64,000 nt of DNA from Caballeronia sp. NK8 (GTDB lineage Bacteria > Pseudomonadota > Gammaproteobacteria > Burkholderiales > Burkholderiaceae). The notes beneath the pieces are model-generated. The model was not told where the DNA came from. It ran no database searches and saw only the letters and a list, made by a program, of their open reading frames with translations. The translations under genes were made by a program, and so were the position numbers. Positions 8,258 through 16,577 of this stretch are shown piece by piece. The first letter of the stretch is position 1. Each line of letters begins with the position of its first letter. Where the stretch lies: NCBI RefSeq assembly GCF_018408855.1, contig NZ_AP024327.1, positions 607,924-671,923 on the forward strand. The letters run 5' to 3'.

Positions 8258-9421
8258 TCAAGCTGTGGCCGACAGATGGTCAGCGAGCCGCATCAGCATC
8301 GCATCGCAGTCGCGAAGTTGTTCGACGCTCACGAACTCGTCGGGTTTGTGGCCCTGATCCATGCTGCCAGGGCCGCATACGACAGTCGGAATCCCAGCCT
8401 GATCGAATAGCCCACCTTCCGTGCCAAACGCCACCGTGCCGAACTCCGACGAACCGCTCAACAACGCGAGCAGGCGCGCCGCTTCGCTATCCGGCGGCGT
8501 CGCGAGTCCGGGATACGCCGAAAGCGGTTCGAGACGGATATCGGTATCGGATTGCACGGCGCGCATCTTCGGCAGCAGCTCCTCTTGTGCATAGGAACGC
8601 AGATCATCGGCCACCGTGCTGGCATCGAAACCCGGAAGCGCGCGCACTTCGAAATCGAATTCGCATTCCGCCGGCACGATGTTCAGCGCGCGGCCGCCCT
8701 TGATGACGCCTGTTTGCACAGTCGAATACGGCGGATCGAAACGCTCGTCGTGTTGATCGGGTTGCGCCAGGTTCTCTCCAATCTCTTCAAGACGATTGAT
8801 CAAACGCGCCGCGTACTGAATCGCATTGACGCCATACGGCGCGTAGGCGGAATGGCAAGGTGCACCCTTCACCTGACAGCGCATCGCGAGTTTGCCCTTG
8901 TGCCCGAGCACGGGCTTCAACGACGTCGGCTCGCCGATCAGGCACAACACGGGCTTGTGCGCGCGCTGCTCCAGCTCCGCAAGCATCGGCCGCACGCCGA
9001 GGCATCCGACTTCTTCGTCGTAGGAGAACGCGAGATGCACGGGCAAGCGCAGTTCACGCTTCAGCAACATCGGCACGGCGGCCAGCACCGACGCAAGAAA
9101 GCCCTTCATGTCAGCCGCGCCGCGGCCATACAGGCGTCCATCCATTTCGGTGAGTCGGAAGGCATCGACGGTCCACGGCTGGCCATCGACGGGAACGACA
9201 TCCGTATGTCCCGACAACACGATGCCGCCGCGATCGCGCGGTCCGATCGTCGCGAACAGATTCGCCTTCGTGCGCTCTGCGTTGTAGAACAGCTCGCACT
9301 CGACGTCGAGCTTCGCGAGGTAATCGCGAATGAACTCGATCAGCGCCAGATTCGAATCGCGGCTGACCGTCGCGAAACCGATCAGCCGTTCGAGCAGGGC
9401 GCGGCTCGTCATCTCACTCAT
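8258..9421 (-). CDS. Acetylornithine deacetylase-like M20 peptidase (387 aa)
   Basis: A zinc-dependent M20 amidohydrolase of ArgE type. LSGHTDVVPVDG has the first metal His and the catalytic Asp, GRGAADMKGF the bridging Asp, SYDEEVGCLG the general base and metal Glu, and DQGHKPDEF the last His. The length (387) matches ArgE. The start overlaps the DUF1028 gene by 8 bp, and the neighbours (Rid protein, FAD monooxygenase, Rieske enzyme, polyamine-type transporter) suggest a catabolic deacylase acting on an N-acyl amine or amino acid rather than arginine synthesis. That role is inference. Confidence 0.87.
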   Translation of the reverse strand: MSEMTSRALLERLIGFATVSRDSNLALIEFIRDYLAKLDVECELFYNAERTKANLFATIGPRDRGGIVLSGHTDVVPVDGQPWTVDAFRLTEMDGRLYGRGAADMKGFLASVLAAVPMLLKRELRLPVHLAFSYDEEVGCLGVRPMLAELEQRAHKPVLCLIGEPTSLKPVLGHKGKLAMRCQVKGAPCHSAYAPYGVNAIQYAARLINRLEEIGENLAQPDQHDERFDPPYSTVQTGVIKGGRALNIVPAECEFDFEVRALPGFDASTVADDLRSYAQEELLPKMRAVQSDTDIRLEPLSAYPGLATPPDSEAARLLALLSGSSEFGTVAFGTEGGLFDQAGIPTVVCGPGSMDQGHKPDEFVSVEQLRDCDAMLMRLADHLSATA

Positions 9422-10088
9422 CGCCCGGCACTCCGTAGCTCGGCGCGGCGGTCGGATTCAGCGCGCGCGTCACGTAGTCCTGCATCTGCGGTTTGTACGC
9501 GTGCCAGAGTCCGTCGAGTTTGCCGATGGGATCGTCATCCGCCCAGTCGACGCGCAGATCGACGAGCGGCCAGCTCTGTTCGCCCGCGATCTTCAACGCC
9601 GCCGAATGCACCGGCCCCGCTTCGCCGCCCGCTGCAATCGCGGCATGCATCGCTGCGAGAAGTCGATCCGCGAGATGACCGGTTGCGTTCTCGAACGCGG
9701 GAATCATCGCCTCGATCACGTGGATGCCCGCGAGCATGTTGCCCGCCGCGACGCATTGCCGGCCCGCCGCCGCGTGATACGTGCCGAGCGCCTGCTTGCC
9801 GCTGAAGAACGCGGTGCGGCCTTGCGCATCGACGACCGTCACCTGCCGATATTCGCTCCATTCGTTCGCGGCCAGCGCGCGCTCCAGCGCGGCAGCGGAA
9901 TCGATCGCGCTTTCGAGTTGATCGAGAATCTGCGGACCGAGCGCGGGCAGCGTCACGTTCTGCGTCGCGACCGCACCGACGCCCGCACGCACCCACGGAC
10001 AGCGCGCACCCACCGCGATGCTCGATGAACTGATCGCGATGCCGAGCTGCCCCGTCCGCTCACAACGTCCGACGATGGAAAAAGTCAT
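9414..10088 (-). CDS. DUF1028 family protein (predicted Ntn-hydrolase-like, 224 aa)
   Basis: The whole protein matches the DUF1028 pattern: MTFSIVGRCERTGQLGIAIS at the start, VGARCPWVRAGVGAVATQ, LALA-type repeats replaced by LPALGPQILDQL, GRQCVAAGNML in the middle, and PLVDLRVDWADD near the end. The family resembles Ntn-hydrolases and often lies beside M20 deacylases, as here. No biochemical function is established. Together with the Rid and ArgE-like genes it forms a compact minus-strand operon (18-bp gap to rid, 8-bp overlap with the deacylase). Confidence 0.88.
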   Translation of the reverse strand: MTFSIVGRCERTGQLGIAISSSSIAVGARCPWVRAGVGAVATQNVTLPALGPQILDQLESAIDSAAALERALAANEWSEYRQVTVVDAQGRTAFFSGKQALGTYHAAAGRQCVAAGNMLAGIHVIEAMIPAFENATGHLADRLLAAMHAAIAAGGEAGPVHSAALKIAGEQSWPLVDLRVDWADDDPIGKLDGLWHAYKPQMQDYVTRALNPTAAPSYGVPGDE

Positions 10089-10106
10089 GTGCGCTCCTTT
10101 GCGTCT

Positions 10107-10544
10107 TCAGGCCTGAGGCGGCGTCCAGCCATCGGGAATCACGGCGATCACGTCGATTTCCATCAGCCATTCCGGTTGCCCGAGAGCGACGACAGTCAGT
10201 CCCGTCGAAATGGGAAACACGCCTTTCAGCCATTTGCCGACTTCGCGATACACCGGCTCGCGATAACGCACGTCGGTGAGATAAGTCGTCGTCTTGACGA
10301 TATGCGATAGATCGCTGCCCGCCTCTTCGAGCAATTGCTTGACGTTTTTCATAGCCTGCTCGGCCTGCGCGCGCGGATCGCCAAGGCCGATGAGATTGCC
10401 TTCGAAATCCGTGCCGATCTGACCGCGCACATAGACGGTGTTGCCCGCGCGCACGGCCTGGCATAGATCGTTGTCGAGCGTCTGATTCGGGTACGTATCC
10501 TTCGTGTTGAACATGCGGATACGGGTATGCGTGGGTTGGCTCAT
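10107..10544 (-). CDS. Rid (YjgF/YER057c/UK114) family protein lacking the archetypal Arg (145 aa)
   Basis: The chorismate-mutase-like Rid fold is visible in RAGNTVYVRGQIGTDFEG, AMKNVKQLLEEAGSDL, VKTTTYLTDVRYREPVY and MEIDVIAVIPDGW. The start ATG at 10544 has AAGGTG upstream. In E. coli RidA the enamine/imine deaminase Arg lies in VARLP; the aligned place here reads VVALGQP, so the Arg appears absent. This points to a Rid subgroup with another activity. It lies between the monooxygenase and DUF1028 genes and may process an unstable imine formed by amine oxidation. Confidence 0.87.
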   Translation of the reverse strand: MSQPTHTRIRMFNTKDTYPNQTLDNDLCQAVRAGNTVYVRGQIGTDFEGNLIGLGDPRAQAEQAMKNVKQLLEEAGSDLSHIVKTTTYLTDVRYREPVYREVGKWLKGVFPISTGLTVVALGQPEWLMEIDVIAVIPDGWTPPQA

Positions 10545-10576
10545 CGAATGCACCTTGATACGGGATGTGTTTGGAA

Positions 10577-11875
10577 TCAGTTGACGCTCTCGACGCGCTT
10601 GTCTTCCACCTGGCTTTGCGGCGTGTCGTAGTACGCGAGATATTTGCGCTGCGTGACGATGTGATCGGCGATATGTTTCGCGTCGTGCCACACGCCCCAG
10701 ATGAACGCCGAGCCACGGCGCGACAGCCACGGCAGGCCGAGAAAGTAGATGCCCGGCTCCTTCGCGACGCCGCGTTGATGTTTCGGTTTGCCCTTGTCGT
10801 CGAATGCATCGACTTGCAGCCAGTTGAAATCGACCGCGTAGCCGGTGGCCCAGATGATCGACGTCACGCCTTCCTTCGCCATGTCGAGCGCGAGAAGCGG
10901 ATGCGTCATGCAATCGGGATCTGCGGGAATGGTGCGGGCTTCGGGCTCTTCGGGCAGATCGAGGCCGTTGCGTTGCGCATAGGCGTCGGCGGCGTCGAGC
11001 AATGACAGATAGTTTTCGTCGCCGCGCCGGATGTTATCGGCGAGATCGGCTTCGAACGTGACGACGGTATCGTCGAATGATTTCGTCAGACCGACGAGCG
11101 TGATGCCCTGATGCGCGAGACGCCTGAAATCCACCGTATGGCCGCCGCGCGCGCCGCTTACCGCGATCGTCACATGTTCGCGGCCCGGCTTCATCACTTC
11201 CGCGTCCCATTCGCCGAGCACGCCGAGCCACCAGCAGAAGTCGCGTCCGCGATAGCCACGCGGCGGACGATCGTGCGCGCCGACCGACAGATACACGCGC
11301 CGCCCCGCACGCTGCAATTCGTCGGCGATCTGCACGCCCGACGATCCCGCGCCCACGACGAGCACGCCGCCCTCGGGCAATTGCTGCGGATTGCGATAGT
11401 CGGCGGAATGAATCTGCGTGAGCGCGGCGTTTTTTGGCGCGATCGGCGGAATCACGGGGCGCTGAAACGGTCCGGTCGCAACGACGACGCGATTCGCTTC
11501 GATCGTTCCGTCAGACGTATCGACGGTAAAGCCCGGCCGTCCGACATTGCGCACGACCTTCTTCACTTCGACGCCAGTGCGAATGGGCGCGTCGAACTTT
11601 CTTGCGTACTCGACGAAATAATCCGCGACCTGTTCCTTCGAGGCGAAGCTGTCCGGGTCGAAATCCGCGAATTCCATATTAGGGAAACGATCGTGCCAGG
11701 CCGGGCCATTGGCGACGAGCGAATCCCAGCGGCCCGTGCGCCAGCGCTCGGCGATCCGGTCGCGTTCCAGCACGAGATGCGGCACGCCGAACTTGCTCAG
11801 ATGTTCGCTCATCGCGACGCCGGCCTGACCGGCACCGACCACGAGCGTATCGATAGACGTTGTTTCCACTGTCAT
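10577..11875 (-). CDS. FAD-dependent monooxygenase, CzcO/FMO-like (432 aa)
   Basis: An N-terminal FAD-binding GxGxxG (VVGAGQAGVAMSEHL) and a second NADPH Rossmann motif (VLVVGAGSSGVQIADEL) at about residue 170 mark a flavin monooxygenase. The central GRWDSLVANGPAWHDRFP and the C-terminal ATGYAVDFNWL segment fit the FMO/CzcO group. The start at MTVETTS has AAGGAC upstream. It is the first gene of the leftward operon and reads away from the LysR regulator. N- or C-oxygenation of an amine compound is plausible from the neighbours but not provable. Confidence 0.87.
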   Translation of the reverse strand: MTVETTSIDTLVVGAGQAGVAMSEHLSKFGVPHLVLERDRIAERWRTGRWDSLVANGPAWHDRFPNMEFADFDPDSFASKEQVADYFVEYARKFDAPIRTGVEVKKVVRNVGRPGFTVDTSDGTIEANRVVVATGPFQRPVIPPIAPKNAALTQIHSADYRNPQQLPEGGVLVVGAGSSGVQIADELQRAGRRVYLSVGAHDRPPRGYRGRDFCWWLGVLGEWDAEVMKPGREHVTIAVSGARGGHTVDFRRLAHQGITLVGLTKSFDDTVVTFEADLADNIRRGDENYLSLLDAADAYAQRNGLDLPEEPEARTIPADPDCMTHPLLALDMAKEGVTSIIWATGYAVDFNWLQVDAFDDKGKPKHQRGVAKEPGIYFLGLPWLSRRGSAFIWGVWHDAKHIADHIVTQRKYLAYYDTPQSQVEDKRVESVN

Positions 11876-11966
11876 GGCTGATGTCCTTCCGAAAGGCCGT
11901 TGTATCCGTGATCCATCGTGAAAATCTACGCGCCCCGCCAGAATCCGAAAAATATATTTAAAAAAT

Positions 11967-11992
11967 GCATAGCATTGGATTTGGCTATGCAA
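11967..11992. promoter_or_regulatory. Palindromic LysR-type operator in divergent promoter region
   Basis: Perfect 8-bp arms TGCATAGC and GCTATGCA with a 10-bp AT-rich spacer. It lies between the divergent FAD monooxygenase and LysR genes, where LysR-type regulators normally bind. The surrounding bases are AT-rich (TATATTTAAAAAA), as in a promoter. Confidence 0.6.
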
Positions 11993-12050
11993 TGAATTTT
12001 GAGCGCTTCACAATGCGGCCCATCGAAGCATGATCTCTGGAGCATCGTCG

Positions 12051-12977
12051 ATGGAAATCCATCCTTTGCGCTACTCGTTACGGCAGTTGCGCTATTTCGT
12101 CGTGACGGCGGAAGCGCTGTCCTTCACCGCCGCCGCGCGAAAACTGCATATCTCGCAGCCGTCCATTTCCACCGCCCTCGCCGATCTCGAAGAATCGTTC
12201 GGCGTGCAACTATTCATCCGACATCATGCAAGCGGTCTGTCGCTCACGCAGGCGGGCCGCGATCTGCTCGGGCAAGCGCGCAATCTGCTGAAGATCGCGG
12301 AAGAATTGCAGATGGCCGCGAAGGAAATGGATGGCGGCATGACCGGCTCCATCGCGCTCGGCTGCCTCGTTTCGCTCGCGCCGCCGTTGATGCCGGGCCT
12401 TATCAGCCGCTTCACGGCCGGGCATGCGGGCATTTCGTTTCGCACGGTTGAGGCGCATCAGGATGGCTTGCTGCGCGGTCTGCATGACGGTTCGCTCGAT
12501 ATCGCGCTGACCTATAGTCTGGACCTGACCGAAGATATCGCGTTCACGCCGCTCTTGTCCTTGCCGCCGTATGCGATCCTGCCGAAGACGCATCGGCTTG
12601 CCCGCGCGCGCAAGGTATCGCTTGCGGACCTGCTGCCGGAGCCTTATGTGATGCTGGATCTGCCGCACAGCCGCGAGTATTTCGCCGCGCTCTTCGATGC
12701 GGTCGGCAGCCGTCCGGTGCCCGCGTTCCGTTCATCGCAGCCGGAGGTCGTGCGCGGCATGGTGGCGAACGGTCTCGGCTATAGCATCCTCAACTTTCCG
12801 CTCAAATCAAATCGCACGGTGGACGGCGAAGACTTCGTGATTAAACGCTTCAAGGACAACGTCAACGCGACGACTCTCGGCATCGCGCAATCGCGCACCA
12901 TGCGGCCGCGTCAAGTCGTGCATCGCTTCGCGTCCTTTTGCGAGATCTATATCCGGCGGCTGCATATCGACATTTAA
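12051..12977 (+). CDS. LysR-family transcriptional regulator (308 aa)
   Basis: An N-terminal winged helix-turn-helix (LRQLRYFVVTAEALSFTAAA then LHISQPSISTALADLEE) is followed by an effector domain that starts near GSIALGCLVSLAPPLMPGL. Start at 12051: GGAG is 8 nt upstream, and the protein then begins MEIHPLRYSLRQL as in related regulators. It is divergent from the monooxygenase operon and 177 bp upstream of the Rieske gene, so it probably controls both arms of the catabolic island. The inducer is not predictable. Confidence 0.92.
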   Translation: MEIHPLRYSLRQLRYFVVTAEALSFTAAARKLHISQPSISTALADLEESFGVQLFIRHHASGLSLTQAGRDLLGQARNLLKIAEELQMAAKEMDGGMTGSIALGCLVSLAPPLMPGLISRFTAGHAGISFRTVEAHQDGLLRGLHDGSLDIALTYSLDLTEDIAFTPLLSLPPYAILPKTHRLARARKVSLADLLPEPYVMLDLPHSREYFAALFDAVGSRPVPAFRSSQPEVVRGMVANGLGYSILNFPLKSNRTVDGEDFVIKRFKDNVNATTLGIAQSRTMRPRQVVHRFASFCEIYIRRLHIDI

Positions 12978-13154
12978 CGCGCGTCGCGCCGATCCCGGAA
13001 GTTATCCGCGCTACATAGGTAAAAGCTTTGCTTTGTATCCGAAAACAATATTTTGGCTGGCAATTTGGCTTGATAGATTGATGTGCATGTCGAGCGCAAT
13101 GCGGCAAAAGCCCGCGCCAGCGCGCTCTCACGGGGATCAGACGAGGAGGGCTTC

Positions 13155-14303
13155 ATGGTCAGTCCGGCAACGACGATCGCGGTGCAAACGCTTATCGGCG
13201 AGTTGCAGTCGAATTGCGAACGATCATTCAGCGATGCGCGCGCCATGCCGCCGGGTGTCTATACATCGCCCGATTTTCTGTCGCTCGAAGAACGCGAGAT
13301 CTTCGAGCGCGAATGGCAATGCGTCGGCCGCGCAAGCGCGTTGAAAGAGCCCGGCGACTATCTGACGGCGCAGATCGGCGCGCAACCGATCGTCGTGCTG
13401 CGCGACGAACAGATGCAGCTCAAGGCGATGTCCAACGTGTGCCTGCATCGCATGTCGGTGCTGCTCGAAGGGCGCGGCAACAAGCGCCGTATCGTGTGCC
13501 CGTATCACGCATGGAGCTATGGGCTGGACGGCGAACTGAAGGGCGCGCCGCTGATGGACCGGCAGTCCGGCTTCTGCAAGGAAAGCTATACGTTGCCCGC
13601 CGTGCGCTGCGAAGAATGGCAAGGCTGGATTTACGTGACGCTCGGTAAAGACGCGCCGCCCGTTGCAAAGCAACTCGCCGAGCTGAGCGAACTCATCGGC
13701 GCGTACGGCATGACGGATTACATCGAAACTTTCTATGAAGAGCACGTGTGGGACACGAACTGGAAGATCCTCGCGGAAAACTTCATGGAAAGTTATCACT
13801 TGCCGATGCTGCATCGCGCAACGGTAGGGCCGCATTCGAAGCTCGAAGACATGGAATGTCCGCCGGGTTATCCAGCGTTCAACTATCACTGGATCACGAA
13901 GGAAGCGAGTTTGCCGATCGGCAACGCGCATCCGGACAACACACGCCTGACGGGACACTGGCGCAAGACGACAGCGCTGCTCGCGATCTATCCGACGCAT
14001 CTCGTCACGCTCACGCCCGGCTACTTCTGGTATCTCGCGCTGCAACCGCGCGGCGTCGGGCAAGTGCATATCCGCTTCGGCGGAGGGCTTGCACCTGAAT
14101 TCATCGCCGATCCGGAAGCGAACGCGCACATGACGACGCTCAAGCAATTGCTCGACGAAGTGAACGCGGAAGACCGGCGCGGCGTGCAGGCAGTGTTTCG
14201 CGGCGTACATGCGCCGCTCGCGAAGCCCGGCAACCTGAGTCATCTCGAACGGCCCAATTACGACTTCGCGCGCTATATCGCGTCGAAGCTCGCACAGCAC
14301 TGA
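13155..14303 (+). CDS. Rieske non-haem iron oxygenase, alpha subunit (382 aa)
   Basis: The Rieske 2Fe-2S site is CLH in NVCLHRMSVLLEG and CPYH in IVCPYHAWSYGLDG. The catalytic domain has NWKILAENFMESYHLPMLH, giving the Asn/Asp bridge region and two His ligands of the mononuclear iron. Size and motifs resemble GbcA/CntA-like enzymes that dealkylate quaternary amines, though a ring hydroxylase cannot be excluded. The start has GAGGAGGG upstream. It is followed by a polyamine-type ABC transporter in the same direction, supporting an imported amine substrate. No ferredoxin reductase partner gene is visible nearby. Confidence 0.9.
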   Translation: MVSPATTIAVQTLIGELQSNCERSFSDARAMPPGVYTSPDFLSLEEREIFEREWQCVGRASALKEPGDYLTAQIGAQPIVVLRDEQMQLKAMSNVCLHRMSVLLEGRGNKRRIVCPYHAWSYGLDGELKGAPLMDRQSGFCKESYTLPAVRCEEWQGWIYVTLGKDAPPVAKQLAELSELIGAYGMTDYIETFYEEHVWDTNWKILAENFMESYHLPMLHRATVGPHSKLEDMECPPGYPAFNYHWITKEASLPIGNAHPDNTRLTGHWRKTTALLAIYPTHLVTLTPGYFWYLALQPRGVGQVHIRFGGGLAPEFIADPEANAHMTTLKQLLDEVNAEDRRGVQAVFRGVHAPLAKPGNLSHLERPNYDFARYIASKLAQH

Positions 14304-14322
14304 AAGACAGGACGCGATCACG

Positions 14323-15504
14323 ATGTCAGACCCTTCCTTCATCTCCTTCTCGGGCGTGAGCAAATCGTATGACGGCGCGCATTACGTCGTGGAAGACCTG
14401 AACCTCGACGTGCGCAAAGGGGAGTTTCTGTCGCTGCTCGGACCGTCGGGCTCAGGCAAGACGACCACGCTCATGATGCTCGCGGGCTTCGAAACGCCGA
14501 CGCAAGGCGAGATCCGCCTCGACGGCAGACGTCTCGACGACAAGCCGCCGCATCAGCGCGATATCGGCATGGTGTTTCAGAACTACGCGCTGTTTCCCCA
14601 TCTGACGATTGCGGAGAACGTCGCGTTTCCGCTTTCGGTGCGGCACGTGAGCCGCACGGAGCAGAAGGCGCGTGTGAAGCGCGCGCTGGAGATGATCGAG
14701 TTGCCGCATCTCGCGAACCGTCGTCCTTCGCAGCTTTCGGGCGGTCAGCAGCAGCGCGTCGCGCTCGCGCGCGCCCTCGTGTTCGAGCCGAGCGTCGTGC
14801 TGATGGACGAACCGCTCGGCGCGCTCGACAAGCGCCTGCGCGAAACGATGCAATACGAAATCATGCGTCTGCATCGCGAGCTCTCGCTGACGATCGTCTA
14901 CGTGACGCACGATCAGGCCGAAGCGCTGACGATGTCGGACCGCGTCGCCGTCTTTTCCGATGGCCGCATCCAGCAGGCCGCCACGCCGAGCGAACTCTAC
15001 GAGAACGCGCAGAACGCGTTCGTCGCGAACTTCGTCGGCGAGAACAACGGGCTCACCGGGCGCGTCGTCAGCGTGAACGACGAATGGGCGACGCTCGCAC
15101 TGTCCGACGGCAGCGTCATTCGCGGACGCTGCGAACACGGCCTGCGCGCCGGCGACGAAGCGATGCTCGCGCTGCGCCCGGAGCGCGCGCATATTCCGGG
15201 CGCGGAAGGCGCGCAACCCGACGAGCACAGCAATGTCGTGCGTGCGTGTGTCGAGGAACTCGTGTATTGCGGCGATCATCATCGCGTGCATCTGAAGCTC
15301 GGCGCGCGCGATTCCATCGTCGTGAAGGTGCCCAATACGCAGCGTCATGCGTTGCCCGCGGCGGGCAGCACGATCGACATTGCATGGCGTCACGACGACT
15401 GCAAGATTCTCGCGATGATGGCGCAAAAGAGCGCGCCCGCGATTGCCCCTTCCACACCGCCGTCACCTTCCCTCATCTCGACCGCACCCGCAGGAGCCAA
15501 CTGA
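14323..15504 (+). CDS. ABC transporter ATPase, PotA-like (393 aa)
   Basis: Walker A is GPSGSGKTT (about residue 47), the Q-loop is VFQNYALFPH, the signature LSGGQQQRVALARAL, Walker B VVLMDEPLGALD and the switch His in VYVTHDQ. A C-terminal TOBE domain starts near NNGLTGRVVSVND. This is the spermidine/putrescine (PotA) type of the CUT1-like ATPases. It opens a four-gene transporter operon (ATPase, binding protein, two permeases) 19 bp after the Rieske gene, so uptake and oxygenation are probably co-expressed. Confidence 0.92.
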   Translation: MSDPSFISFSGVSKSYDGAHYVVEDLNLDVRKGEFLSLLGPSGSGKTTTLMMLAGFETPTQGEIRLDGRRLDDKPPHQRDIGMVFQNYALFPHLTIAENVAFPLSVRHVSRTEQKARVKRALEMIELPHLANRRPSQLSGGQQQRVALARALVFEPSVVLMDEPLGALDKRLRETMQYEIMRLHRELSLTIVYVTHDQAEALTMSDRVAVFSDGRIQQAATPSELYENAQNAFVANFVGENNGLTGRVVSVNDEWATLALSDGSVIRGRCEHGLRAGDEAMLALRPERAHIPGAEGAQPDEHSNVVRACVEELVYCGDHHRVHLKLGARDSIVVKVPNTQRHALPAAGSTIDIAWRHDDCKILAMMAQKSAPAIAPSTPPSPSLISTAPAGAN

Positions 15505-15505
15505 C

Positions 15506-16552
15506 ATGCGCCCTCAATTCAAAGCACAATGCGCCGCACTCGCAGCACTTGCCTTTGCATCTATCTCGACTCAGGCAGCGGAGACACTTTCCGTCGTGAC
15601 CTTCGGCGGCGCGTATGAAGCCGCCGCGAAGAAGGCGTGGTTCGAGCCGTTCACGCAGGCCACCGGCGTGAATTTCTCGACCGAATCGTACGATGGCGGC
15701 CTCGCCAAACTCTCCGCGATGGAGCAGGCGAAGAACACGACGTGGGATCTGATCGACCTCGAAACCAACGATGCGATCACCGCCTGCGATGAAGGCCTGC
15801 TGCAGAAGTTCGACAAGAAGTCGATCGGCAAGACGAGCGATTTCATCCCCGGCTCGATCAGCGATTGCGCGGTCGCGAGCATGGTCTGGTCCACCGTCTA
15901 TGCCTACGACGCGAGCAAGCTGAAGACCGCGCCGACCACCGTCAACGACTTCTTCGACTTGCAGAAATACCCCGGCAAGCGCGGCTTGCGCAAGTCGCCG
16001 AAGGTGTCGATGGAATGGGCGCTGATCGCCGACGGCGTCGATCCGAAGGATGTGTACAAGGTGCTCGGCACGCCCGCCGGCGTCGATCGCGCGTTCAAGA
16101 AGCTCGACACGATCAAGAAGAACATCGTGTGGTGGGAGTCGGGCGCGCAGGCGCCGCAACTGCTCGCCGATGGCGCGGTCGTGATGGTGCAGGCCTACAA
16201 CGGCCGCATCGACGATGCCGCGAAGAAGGACAACAAGCCGTTCAAGGCGGTCTGGGATGCGCAGGTCTACGACTTCGAATGGTGGGCCATTCCGACGGGC
16301 GCGAAGCACGCCGACACGGCCGCGAAGTTCATCGTGTCGCAAGCGCAGCCGAAGGCGTCGGCGGATCTGTCGAAGTACATCGCCTATGCGCCGCCGCGCA
16401 AGGACGCGGTTGCACTCGTCGACAAGCAGCGTCTCGCCGACATGCCGACCGCGCCGGACAACTTCAAGCGCGCCGTGCAGATCAACGCGAATTTCTGGGC
16501 CGATAACGCCGACCAGATCAACAAGCGCTTCCAGGTGTGGCTGACGCAGTAA
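15506..16552 (+). CDS. Periplasmic substrate-binding protein, PotD-like (348 aa)
   Basis: A signal peptide (MRPQFKAQCAALAALAFASISTQA-type, cleavage near residue 23) precedes LSVVTFGGAYEAAAKKAWFE, the opening of extracellular solute-binding proteins of the putrescine/spermidine family. Later segments are WDLIDLETNDAITACDEGLL and VMVQAYNGRIDDAA. It starts one base after the ATPase stop. The ligand is probably a cationic amine, judged from family and context. The Cys pair at CDEG and SDCAVAS could form a disulfide. Confidence 0.9.
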   Translation: MRPQFKAQCAALAALAFASISTQAAETLSVVTFGGAYEAAAKKAWFEPFTQATGVNFSTESYDGGLAKLSAMEQAKNTTWDLIDLETNDAITACDEGLLQKFDKKSIGKTSDFIPGSISDCAVASMVWSTVYAYDASKLKTAPTTVNDFFDLQKYPGKRGLRKSPKVSMEWALIADGVDPKDVYKVLGTPAGVDRAFKKLDTIKKNIVWWESGAQAPQLLADGAVVMVQAYNGRIDDAAKKDNKPFKAVWDAQVYDFEWWAIPTGAKHADTAAKFIVSQAQPKASADLSKYIAYAPPRKDAVALVDKQRLADMPTAPDNFKRAVQINANFWADNADQINKRFQVWLTQ

Positions 16553-16577
16553 CGCTTACACGGACCAGAGGAACCCC

